DNA of 6,628 bases, taken from CALCCV01 sp964388665. Lineage in GTDB: Bacteria > Bdellovibrionota > Bdellovibrionia > Bdellovibrionales > Bdellovibrionaceae. The notes beneath the pieces were generated by a model. That model was given only the letters and a program-made list of their open reading frames with translations, was not told the DNA's origin and ran no database searches. Of the stretch, positions 1-5,374 are shown in pieces. The position numbers and the translations under genes were made by a program. Every line of letters begins with the position of its first letter. The stretch's first letter is position 1. The stretch spans positions 1 through 6,628 of the forward strand of contig CAYMBJ010000133.1 of NCBI GenBank assembly GCA_964388665.1, in the 5' to 3' direction.

Positions 1-372
1 CAGAATCGCTCGGTAATTATGCGACATTTTCCCTTGGTATTGACAGGAAGATCAGACTCTTACATTGCCACCCAGTGCCCAACAATGAAATCGAGGTCCT
101 TATTTGATCTTTTCTACTTAGGCGTGGCTTCTCCAGATATGGGAGGTAGCTTTAGCACATTTCTGTTTTACCAGGGACAATCTCATAAACTGGGAAAACA
201 GCTTTACAAAAAATACGGTCTTGGTTTTCTTTCACAATTTCAAAAATTGGTTCGAGGGGCAGGTCCTAAATCCGCCAGAGAACTTTATGCTCTATTGGAA
301 TCAGGACCTGATGCCAACCTCTTTCGAGAATGGGCCGATAGCTTTGAGAACGCTAAAGGATGTCAACCTTAA
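1..372 (+). CDS. C-terminal part of an unidentified protein, possibly a metallopeptidase tail
   Basis: The frame is open from the first base of the window and ends at TAA 370-372, giving 123 visible codons. The first ATG is at 19, but no Shine-Dalgarno sequence precedes it, so the gene most likely begins outside the window. The second half looks like a helical C-terminal domain (LYKKYGLGFLSQFQKLVRG, then a KSARELYALL segment and an FREWADSFE end). That pattern resembles the tail of oligoendopeptidase F-like (M3) or gluzincin peptidases, where a 'GGSF..FL' segment precedes a short helical bundle. No HExxH zinc motif is in the visible part, so the resemblance is weak and the family is an inference. 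An overlapping frame at 221-445 looks like a shadow. The next gene on this strand starts about 200 bp downstream, so it is probably a separate transcription unit. Confidence 0.55.
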   Translation, partial: QNRSVIMRHFPLVLTGRSDSYIATQCPTMKSRSLFDLFYLGVASPDMGGSFSTFLFYQGQSHKLGKQLYKKYGLGFLSQFQKLVRGAGPKSARELYALLESGPDANLFREWADSFENAKGCQP

Positions 373-436
373 GGAGCTGTGTTGGGCACCAGCATTTGGT
401 GGATTCGTCTGGAATGTTGAGTTGAAAACTATTCAA

Positions 437-451
437 AAATTGTGACAATTT
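437..451. promoter_or_regulatory. Perfect 7-1-7 palindrome, operator candidate
   Basis: The sequence AAATTGTGACAATTT is a perfect inverted repeat with 7-bp arms around a central G. It lies in the non-coding gap between the first gene and the lipoprotein gene, about 120 bp upstream of the latter's ATG. A TTGACT that could be a -35 element sits 20 bp downstream at 472-477, but no convincing -10 follows at normal spacing. The half-site TTGTGA resembles that of several redox or CRP-like regulators. The symmetry is observed; the role as a binding site is inference. Confidence 0.3.
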
Positions 452-485
452 GCAGTCTAAGCCGATGCGCGTTGACTCTCTTCCC

Positions 486-521
486 CAATTACTTTGCCAT
501 CAAGCCTTGGCAAAGTAATTG
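486..521. repeat. Perfect 14-bp inverted repeat (strong hairpin) between genes
   Basis: The arms CAATTACTTTGCCA (486-499) and TGGCAAAGTAATTG (508-521) are exactly complementary around an 8-nt loop, so the RNA would form a long hairpin. It lies 114 bp after the first gene's stop and 49 bp before the lipoprotein start. No T-run follows on either strand, so it is not a classic intrinsic terminator. It could be a factor-dependent terminator or mRNA 3' end for the first gene, an operator, or a structured leader for the lipoprotein mRNA. Confidence 0.6.
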
Positions 522-569
522 CTCAGTGGATTTCCCGGGACTCAAACAACAAATACAAAGGGGAATAAA

Positions 570-1142
570 ATGATACAGAATAAATTGGGCTTGGTTGCAA
601 CAATGCTTTTGTCCACTGTCTTAGTTTCAATCGTAGGATGCACTAACGATAAAAAAGACAATCCGCCTGCTGCCGCTGGGCCTGCAGAGCCTGACTCAGA
701 AAAATCATTGAGCAAGATCGATCAGGAACAAGACCTGAAAATGTCGTTAGAACTTCCGGTTGGCAAAGACGGCAGTATGGTGCTGTTTACGGGGGAGATG
801 GTGCCTGGAAATATGACGGATGCTCATCTCATTTTGTACAGCGAACAAAAAACCGGTGCCGCGGTGCAGGTTTTGTTTACAGGCGACGGCGAAGATCATG
901 ATTTTGTTCAGGGTGGACTTGCATTGTACATGGCTGCGCAAGAAGAAAGAGAGTCTGGAGAAGGAATTGTTTATTCATTCACGGCATCTCAATCGACTTT
1001 GGCTGATGTCAGCTTGGGTTGGAATTCTGGAGACCTCAAAGTCCCAATGGCTGATGCCATCAAAGTTGATCAGAAATTGCGGGGCAAAGAAATCGTTACG
1101 GCTGATGATGTCGCAGCAGCTATCGAAGAAGTGAACAAATAA
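570..1142 (+). CDS. Predicted outer-membrane lipoprotein of unknown function
   Basis: The product is 190 aa. The ATG at 570 is chosen because an AAGGGGA Shine-Dalgarno lies about 6 nt upstream and the signal peptide begins there; the frame extends upstream to 519 but those codons look non-coding. Residues 1-23 are a lipoprotein signal peptide: a basic start, a hydrophobic core LVATMLLSTVLVS, and a lipobox ending IVGC with the modified cysteine at residue 24. Thr follows the cysteine, so there is no Asp retention signal and the outer membrane is the likely destination. A flexible Ala/Pro/Asp/Lys-rich linker (about 25-45) leads to an acidic alpha/beta domain with no further cysteines. I recognise no family or catalytic motif. 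The C-terminus (GKEIVTADDVAAAIEEVNK) looks like a short helix. The gene is probably monocistronic, since it converges on the protease gene 148 bp downstream. Confidence 0.85.
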   Translation: MIQNKLGLVATMLLSTVLVSIVGCTNDKKDNPPAAAGPAEPDSEKSLSKIDQEQDLKMSLELPVGKDGSMVLFTGEMVPGNMTDAHLILYSEQKTGAAVQVLFTGDGEDHDFVQGGLALYMAAQEERESGEGIVYSFTASQSTLADVSLGWNSGDLKVPMADAIKVDQKLRGKEIVTADDVAAAIEEVNK

Positions 1143-1164
1143 TCGAGTCTGTTCAATATATTGT

Positions 1165-1194
1165 AGCGGCAGTTAATTCAAACAATCTGCCGCT
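1165..1194. terminator. 8-bp inverted repeat after the lipoprotein gene, possible terminator
   Basis: AGCGGCAG (1165-1172) and CTGCCGCT (1187-1194) are perfectly complementary with a 14-nt loop, in the 148-bp gap between two convergent genes and 22 bp after the lipoprotein stop. Position and GC-rich stem suit a transcript end. No T-tract follows on either strand, so intrinsic termination is not assured. A 10-bp palindrome CAATATATTG (1154-1163) lies immediately before it. Confidence 0.4.
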
Positions 1195-1290
1195 GACACC
1201 AACCGGAATCAGATTTAACTTGTATGTGGCGACTCCGCCTTTTCTTTGGTTGAAGCCACCAGTAGGTCTATTTGAAGGACTCGCCGTGAG

Positions 1291-2244
1291 TTAAAAACTC
1301 TCAAGGAGACGAAGAGTTGGGCCGCCGTCAGTATAAGGATCTTCTTGAGAGATCACCCGAGCTCGACGCTTCGTATTTTCAATCGCCCATTCTAGTTTTA
1401 CTGCCGTAAAAAACTCTTTGCCATCCTTGGTCCTTCCCGCTGCGACAGCGACGCCAATAATTTCGCCAGATCTGTTGAAGACAGGCCCTCCACTCATTCC
1501 AGGCGTTGCTTTGGCCAAGACAATAAACGAAACTTTTGGATCAAAAGCTTTATGAAATAGTTCTGCTTCGTCAAGATCATTTTTTGTGAGTTCGATAGCC
1601 TGTTCATCCGTCAAAACACTGCCAATACTATAAGATTGCTCGGAGTCATTTTCTTCCGGAAATCCAATGAGCAGTGCCTCTTCACCTGCCTGCCATTTGC
1701 CGATATAGGACGATCGAGCCGCGAAGAGCTGGGGTGGGAAAAAATCAGAATCGCCGAGAACAGCAAAAGTGTAGTCTTCATGGCTAGAAATACTCAAAAA
1801 TGAGTCGTTGGGATCTTCGGGTCCCTCCCACATCGGCATATATACGAGATCAGCGCTGCTAAACTTGGTAAATTTCGCATTGGCGATGGCCCTCCAGCCG
1901 GTGTTATCAAGTAGGGAGTATTCGTAAAAAGACTCCATCCTACCGTTGGTGTAAACCACGTGGGAAGCACTTCCCAACAAATGGCGACCATCGGAAAGTT
2001 GGCCTATAACGAAACCAGCAGCTCTATCCACTCGAATCACCAAGGGCAAAACGCTCTGAACCCATTGGCGCTCCTCAGGGCTTTCCGAGGCCAGAGCGCC
2101 GACGAGTTTTTGATCGACTTGTGTCGCCCTCGCCCCAAACGCAGAAAACATACACAGGCCAAGTGAAATCACAAATTTTAGGCTCAATTGGCGCGTCGAT
2201 TTTTTAAGAGATGCTGCAAGTTTCAAAACATATATTGATTTCAT
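1291..2244 (-). CDS. Secreted trypsin-like serine protease (S1/Trypsin_2 type)
   Basis: The product is 317 aa. The catalytic triad can be read directly: His95 in GSASHVV, Asp132 in SSADLVYMP, and Ser251 in PGMSGGPVFN, matching the GNSGGPV nucleophile motif of chymotrypsin-fold proteases. Spacing and length suit a single protease domain of the DegP/V8-like type. No PDZ domain follows; the protein ends about 65 residues after the nucleophile. Residues 1-40 form a Sec signal peptide with a long basic n-region, a hydrophobic core LKFVISLGLCMFSAFG and a plausible ARA|TQ cleavage site, so the enzyme should act in the periplasm or outside the cell. The substrate is unknown. The ATG at 2242-2244 has no Shine-Dalgarno sequence; a nearby promoter candidate suggests a very short leader. 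Only one cysteine (Cys31, within the signal peptide) is present, so no disulfides are expected. Confidence 0.88.
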   Translation of the reverse strand: MKSIYVLKLAASLKKSTRQLSLKFVISLGLCMFSAFGARATQVDQKLVGALASESPEERQWVQSVLPLVIRVDRAAGFVIGQLSDGRHLLGSASHVVYTNGRMESFYEYSLLDNTGWRAIANAKFTKFSSADLVYMPMWEGPEDPNDSFLSISSHEDYTFAVLGDSDFFPPQLFAARSSYIGKWQAGEEALLIGFPEENDSEQSYSIGSVLTDEQAIELTKNDLDEAELFHKAFDPKVSFIVLAKATPGMSGGPVFNRSGEIIGVAVAAGRTKDGKEFFTAVKLEWAIENTKRRARVISQEDPYTDGGPTLRLLESF

Positions 2245-2286
2245 ATAAATTCAATATATCATATCTCGTGGTGAATTTTTTTCGAA
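2230..2286 (-). promoter_or_regulatory. Promoter candidate with AT-rich inverted repeat across the protease start codon
   Basis: Read on the minus strand, TATGAT (2258-2263, five of six matches to a -10) lies 17 nt from TTCGAA (2281-2286, a weak -35). A transcript from here would start near 2251, leaving only about 6 nt before the protease ATG. That fits the absence of a Shine-Dalgarno sequence. A perfect 9-bp inverted repeat (ATATATTGA at 2230-2238, TCAATATAT at 2251-2259) flanks the start codon with a 12-nt loop and overlaps the -10. It could be an operator. The region is AT-rich, so part of this may be chance. Confidence 0.35.
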
Positions 2287-2383
2287 TACTAAGCCAATGC
2301 CAATATTACAGGATTGACCAACGGTAGGACACAGTCCGAATGATCCTTATCTTGAAAGTGCCCGGTGCCGGCAATGCCAGTAA

Positions 2384-2653
2384 ACATTTGATATTGTCTG
2401 TGATGAATTTAAACTCAATTCTTCAAACTCGTATCGCATCGATGGTGAGTGGTTGTTTAAAGACGATGTTCGCTGGGGTCGAATTATCGAAGATCTTGTG
2501 GCCGTTGATTTTCTTACCAACAATACAAATACACTCAATGTATTTGCAGTCGAAAATCGAGACGAAGAAAGTCCAAATTTTAATTTCGAGGCTCATGAAT
2601 ATACAGAAGAGGGAGAGCTTGTCAGCAAATCTCTTTCGGTTGATTTTGAATGA
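2384..2653 (+). pseudogene. Remnant of a hypothetical protein gene without a usable start
   Basis: The frame after a TAA at 2381-2383 reads as a coherent hydrophilic, acidic protein of 89 residues: it begins TFDIVCDEFKL and contains YRIDGEWLFKDD, a VDFLTNNTNTLNVF stretch and an acidic end before TGA 2651-2653. There is no ATG or GTG in frame. The only standard start is TTG 2453, which would cut the coherent sequence in half and has only a GGTGAG 3 nt upstream. Upstream of the TAA the same frame runs back to a TGA at 2315 (…NDPYLESARCRQCQ) with no start either. The best reading is a degraded gene that lost its 5' end, or a nonsense or frameshift mutant. A 66-aa protein from TTG 2453 is the alternative. 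The longer + frame at 2340-2732 looks like a shadow. No family recognised. Nothing else was found in 2287-2383. Confidence 0.45.
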
Positions 2654-2727
2654 GGATATTGTTGCCGGCTCTTTCCCTGATCTTCACAGCTTTTCTTGCA
2701 TTAGTTCGTGCCAGTTCTGCAAATTGA
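2650..2727 (+). CDS. 25-aa ORF encoding only a signal peptide or hydrophobic peptide
   Basis: ATG 2650 overlaps the stop of the preceding frame as ATGA, a typical translational-coupling arrangement. The 25 residues have the full architecture of a Sec signal peptide: one Arg near the start, a hydrophobic core LLPALSLIFTAFLALV, and a small-residue end ASSAN that would suit cleavage after ASSA. TGA then stops translation one codon later. Either this is the surviving 5' end of an exported-protein gene whose mature part has been lost, or it is a genuine tiny membrane peptide. No good Shine-Dalgarno sequence precedes it, so expression would depend on coupling. The 15 bp that follow lead into the convergent gene ending at 2743. 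Confidence 0.35.
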   Translation: MRILLPALSLIFTAFLALVRASSAN

Positions 2728-2742
2728 GGTAACACGACTGTA

Positions 2743-3291
2743 TTACTGCGTGCATTCTTCGTATGTCATGTAAGCAGTTCTAACTTGTCCATAAGTTGAA
2801 TATACATCTTCAACTTCGCCATCGATCAGAAGTTGCCAACCACCATTGTTGGGCACCTGGCGAATGCTGCATCTATTAGTTTTAACAGTATCCTCCTTGC
2901 ACCTGTACTCTTTCACTATCTCTCTGCCATCTGCATAATCAACTGATAGAACCGTTGCCGTGGCATTAACGGTGGAGCTAACCAACAGATGCTTTACCGC
3001 CTCCGTTTTGTTGTTTGTTAAAAGAAATCGAGTCTTTGAGTCTTCTCCTGGCCAGCCCAAAAATGTTGTTTCCTTTTTTGAAACCATACCCGTGACAGGA
3101 TCGCGCCCAGCATGTGTGAAGACACCTTTAAACATGTTTCCTTCTTCAGTGGTCGAAAAGACCTTTAGGTTGACTGGAATGTTGAATTCCTTACCGCAAG
3201 TGTATGAGGCAACAATAGCTTCCTCGGCATTGGCGACATTCACCTGAAAAATCAGCATCAAAACACTAGATAAATTCAAAAGAGATTTCAT
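2743..3291 (-). CDS. Small exported four-cysteine protein of unknown function
   Basis: The product is 182 aa. ATG 3289-3291 is preceded by an AAGGAGT Shine-Dalgarno whose GGAG core ends 10 nt upstream. Residues 1-22 are a Sec signal peptide (MKSLLNLSSVLMLIFQVNVANA) with cleavage predicted between NA and EE. The mature protein has cysteines at 32, 131, 141 and 180, an even number consistent with two periplasmic disulfides. The central part (35-125) alternates short polar and hydrophobic stretches like a beta-rich fold. The C-terminal 40 residues (CSIRQVPNNGGWQLLIDGEV and after) look like a separate small module. No enzyme motif or named family is recognised. It has its own promoter candidate with an internal palindrome. 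It converges on the debris at 2384-2727 and diverges from the gene at 3712. Confidence 0.85.
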   Translation of the reverse strand: MKSLLNLSSVLMLIFQVNVANAEEAIVASYTCGKEFNIPVNLKVFSTTEEGNMFKGVFTHAGRDPVTGMVSKKETTFLGWPGEDSKTRFLLTNNKTEAVKHLLVSSTVNATATVLSVDYADGREIVKEYRCKEDTVKTNRCSIRQVPNNGGWQLLIDGEVEDVYSTYGQVRTAYMTYEECTQ

Positions 3292-3347
3292 AATCTGTTT
3301 ACTCCTTATTGACGTTGGGATTCTGCCCGATTCCTTCGAGTGCGTCT

Positions 3348-3378
3348 ATGGTACCTGAAATCAATTCAGGAATGTCAA
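3348..3378 (-). promoter_or_regulatory. Sigma70-like promoter with operator palindrome in the spacer
   Basis: On the minus strand a consensus TTGACA -35 (3373-3378) is followed after 19 nt by TACCAT (3348-3353, four of six matches to a -10), about 57 bp upstream of the start of the exported protein. The spacer contains the palindrome CCTGAAATCAATTCAGG (3354-3370), with perfect 6-bp arms 5 nt apart that fill almost the whole gap between the two elements. That position is typical of a repressor site, or of a MerR-type activator acting on a promoter with an over-long spacer. The sequence is observed; the function is inferred. Confidence 0.5.
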
Positions 3379-3386
3379 AACTCTAG

Positions 3387-3403
3387 TCACCCCGTGGGGA
3401 TGA
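3387..3403. promoter_or_regulatory. Near-perfect GC-rich palindrome upstream of the -35
   Basis: TCACCCCGTGGGGATGA has CCCC/GGGG core arms and TCA/TGA outer arms, broken by one extra A. It lies 8 bp upstream of the TTGACA at 3373-3378, where an activator could bind, within the divergent intergenic region. Possible regulatory site; chance cannot be excluded. Confidence 0.2.
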
Positions 3404-3711
3404 ACGGCGCCATTCGCAGACTGATTCTGATGAAATATCTCAAACACGCCCTAATCTTCAACTGTAGATTCATAAAATGTAATGACCTCTATGATCAGTT
3501 TTTTCAGGAAACTTTGTAGTGGCGAACCCCTAGAGATTTTCGATTTGGTGGAGAATTAGCGACATGGTGTGCCGAAGGCGTCGTCCATTGGACGGGCTAA
3601 ATCGGCAGTTCGGGTAATGGCTATTTTTTTGTCGGTGGAGATGCCGTAAATCCTTTTTGAAGCGTTCAACATGGGGTTGGACAAATGCAAAAATCAAAAG
3701 GGAGAAGTAAA
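3404..3711. other. Gene-poor intergenic stretch with a nested stem-loop
   Basis: No convincing gene was found in this 308-bp stretch. A 25-codon frame at 3482-3559 (+) begins MTSMISFFRKLCSG but has no Shine-Dalgarno sequence and reads on past its TAG for another 29 codons to TAA 3647-3649; this could be chance or old coding sequence. The frame of the downstream gene also reads fairly coherently backwards here (…IGSSGNGYFFVGGD… near 3601-3642) but contains stops. A nested stem can form: TGCCGA 3570-3575 with TCGGCA 3602-3607, enclosing CGTCC 3582-3586 with GGACG 3590-3594. A T7 run follows at 3624-3630. TAAAAT at 3473-3478 could be a -10, without a matching -35. Confidence 0.3.
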
Positions 3712-4158
3712 ATGAAAACAGTAATCTTGGCAATGACTCTAATGGCGTCACAATTTGCTTATGCTAGTAGCTTTTAGGTTTGGGAAGGATCGGGCTCGCT
3801 CTTTGATGCGAATGGCAATGCCACAAGCACCTACAGTTTGAAGGTTGAGACCACTAAGAGCGACAACCAGATAGAAAGTCGCATAAGGATTGCACTACCT
3901 GATGGCTCAGTTCAGAAACAACAGTGCACAATGACGAAGGTCAGCCAGGATGCCTGGACCTCAGAGTGCGATCATGGAACCGGCGGCGGTCATTGCTTTG
4001 GCGAAGGGCTTTGTATTTCATATGAGTCCGATTCGACCGGAAAAGCCTATGCAACAACCATAGTGATGGATGGCCCTTCTGACATGAGACTCCTTCGAAC
4101 AGAGCTTCAGAGCGGCCAGGCCGTGCGATTCTTTCGCGAGAAGCTTCATAAACGATAA
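3712..4158 (+). pseudogene. Exported-protein gene interrupted by an in-frame amber codon
   Basis: ATG 3712 has a good GGGAG Shine-Dalgarno (3700-3704, 7-nt spacer). It opens with a clear Sec signal peptide, MKTVILAMTLMASQFAYA, with cleavage before SSF. Codon 22 (3775-3777) is TAG. The same frame then continues without another stop to TAA 4156-4158, giving 148 codons including the amber. The downstream part begins VWEGSGSLFDANG and looks like a normal small periplasmic beta-rich domain with four cysteines (codons 72, 86, 95, 101), two of them in a GHCFGEGLC motif. Signal peptide and mature part join at the natural place, so this is one gene. A single C-to-T change of a CAG (Gln) codon would explain the TAG. 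TTG 3838 is the first downstream in-frame near-start but would give a protein without a signal. Alternatives are sequence error or amber readthrough. No family recognised. The kinase gene starts 79 bp downstream. Confidence 0.75.
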
Positions 4159-4186
4159 TCGATAGGAGCTGAGTTCATTGTACAAC

Positions 4187-4219
4187 AGCGGGCACTGATG
4201 TATGAAGGTGGTGCCTGCT
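4187..4219 (+). terminator. 9-bp stem-loop just upstream of the kinase ribosome binding site
   Basis: AGCGGGCAC (4187-4195) pairs with GTGCCTGCT (4211-4219) with one G-U pair and a 15-nt loop, followed by TTAATT before the GGGGAG ribosome binding site at 4225-4230. It lies 28 bp after the preceding gene's stop. It could be a weak terminator separating the two units, or a leader hairpin that limits translation or transcription of the two-component operon. The short T-poor tail argues against a strong intrinsic terminator. Confidence 0.4.
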
Positions 4220-4237
4220 TAATTGGGGAGTAAATTT

Positions 4238-5374
4238 ATGGCACGTTTTATTGACTTTATATCTTTCTCAAGAAGCGACAGCTTCAAAGATCACTTCAAA
4301 AACCTATTGAGAGTTGTTTTTATTTGGTGTCCGATTGTCACGGTTTTATTTATTTTTGGTTTTGGCGGCATGGACCATTTTGTTCGTAGATTTTCAATTT
4401 CGATGGTGATTGCCACAACCGTCGCCTTGTCATGCTTTCTTGGTTCCGGGCTGATTAGCCAGCTTTACAGCGTCTATTGCCGGAGGAAGGGACAGGAGCG
4501 CAGAAAGCGTGGTTTTTTCTGGGGCGTTCTCACCTCGTATCCCTTTCTTCTGCCGGGGTTATATATTGGATTTGCGCTTGCCGGCCTTTACAGTGCGGCC
4601 ATTGGTTACACTTGGGACCCACCTCGATTTAACGACTACGGTTCCGGAGTCATTTTTGGAATTATGGTCTCAGGAATGTTCACACTCTTTGAGGTGGTGC
4701 GAGACGCCAAGCAGGCCGAGAGAGAGGCTGAACTGAAATTTCGCACGCTCGAAAATGAAAAGCTCAAGGCTCAGATTTCAGCTTTGACCGCGCAAATGAA
4801 TCCGCATCTCCTTTTCAACTCTCTTAATACAATAGCTTCGACGATTTCGACGGACCCAAGATCTGCTGAGGACATGGTGGTGCAGCTATCCGAACTTTAT
4901 CGTGGCATACTGAAGTCGGCAAAGGGTGATATGCACACACTTGAAAGTGAACTTTTGCTTTGTCGGTCCTATTTGGATATAGAACGGAAGCGCTTCGGGT
5001 CTAGGGTTGAGTACAATATCAATATCGACAAAACCATAGATCCAAAAAAAGTGACGATTCCAGTTCTTCTTCTTCAGCCGCTTGTGGAGAACGCCGTGAA
5101 ACATGGAATTGGCCCTAAACGTGAGGGTGGGATCGTGTCCATTGAAGTTAGAAAGACGGGGGCTGACTTCGTAATCAGCGTCCTAGATAATGGTGTCGGC
5201 ATTAATTTGGGAAAATCTTCGACGGGCATGGGCACTGGCACTGGAATTTTAAATTGTGAATCCCGTGTAAAATTGAAATACGGTGAGGCAGCCAGATTTA
5301 GTTTTTCTAGAACTGACAGAAATGAAACAGCCGCATGCATTCGAGTTCCATGGGGCGAGGTGGTGTGTGATTAG
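4238..5374 (+). CDS. Membrane sensor histidine kinase, LytS/AlgZ type (His_kinase PF06580 + HATPase)
   Basis: The product is 378 aa. ATG 4238 is chosen because GGGGAG lies 7 nt upstream; an in-frame TTG at 4223 has no such support. Four hydrophobic segments (about 23-43, 52-76, 93-122, 135-153) place the N-terminus in the inner membrane, with no sizeable periplasmic domain and no 5TMR_LYT-like pattern. A charged helix (154-185) links to the kinase core. The phospho-accepting His190 is in QMNPHLLFNSLN, the signature of the LytS/AlgZ/YehU class. The ATPase shows an N box (PLVENAVKHG, 281-290), a G1 box (DNGVGI, 317-322) and a G2 box (GMGTGTGI, about 330-337). It should autophosphorylate on His190 and pass phosphate to Asp54 of the regulator encoded next. 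The coding regions overlap by 8 bp. The signal is unknown; with so little outside the membrane, it is probably sensed in the membrane or through a partner. Confidence 0.93.
   Translation: MARFIDFISFSRSDSFKDHFKNLLRVVFIWCPIVTVLFIFGFGGMDHFVRRFSISMVIATTVALSCFLGSGLISQLYSVYCRRKGQERRKRGFFWGVLTSYPFLLPGLYIGFALAGLYSAAIGYTWDPPRFNDYGSGVIFGIMVSGMFTLFEVVRDAKQAEREAELKFRTLENEKLKAQISALTAQMNPHLLFNSLNTIASTISTDPRSAEDMVVQLSELYRGILKSAKGDMHTLESELLLCRSYLDIERKRFGSRVEYNINIDKTIDPKKVTIPVLLLQPLVENAVKHGIGPKREGGIVSIEVRKTGADFVISVLDNGVGINLGKSSTGMGTGTGILNCESRVKLKYGEAARFSFSRTDRNETAACIRVPWGEVVCD

Noticed and set aside
519..569. Upstream TTG start for the lipoprotein
   Set aside because: It would put 17 polar residues before the signal peptide. 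ATG 570 has a strong Shine-Dalgarno sequence and the right signal-peptide geometry.
1201..1290. Additional small hairpins between the convergent genes (GTGGC/GCCAC, ACTC/GAGT)
   Set aside because: The stems are only 4-5 bp with long loops or no T-tract, which is within chance expectation.
2340..2732. 130-codon + frame overlapping the remnant
   Set aside because: It is out of phase with the more protein-like frame at 2384-2653, has no ribosome binding site and its composition is irregular; it is treated as a shadow.
3661..3711. LytTR-type binding repeats upstream of the amber gene
   Set aside because: Single CGTT-containing sites occur here and elsewhere, but no pair of direct repeats at the expected one-turn spacing was found.
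3530..3751. 73-codon minus frame with a hydrophobic stretch
   Set aside because: It lies opposite the signal peptide of the + gene, whose hydrophobic codons produce the hydrophobic stretch. It starts with GTG and has no ribosome binding site.
5227..5253. Short GGGCAT/GGCACT tandem repeats
   Set aside because: They encode the glycine/threonine-rich G2 box of the kinase ATPase, so protein constraint explains them.
5283..5366. Longer N-terminus for the response regulator
   Set aside because: The receiver domain starts canonically at GTG 5367. The upstream codons are kinase coding sequence read in another frame.
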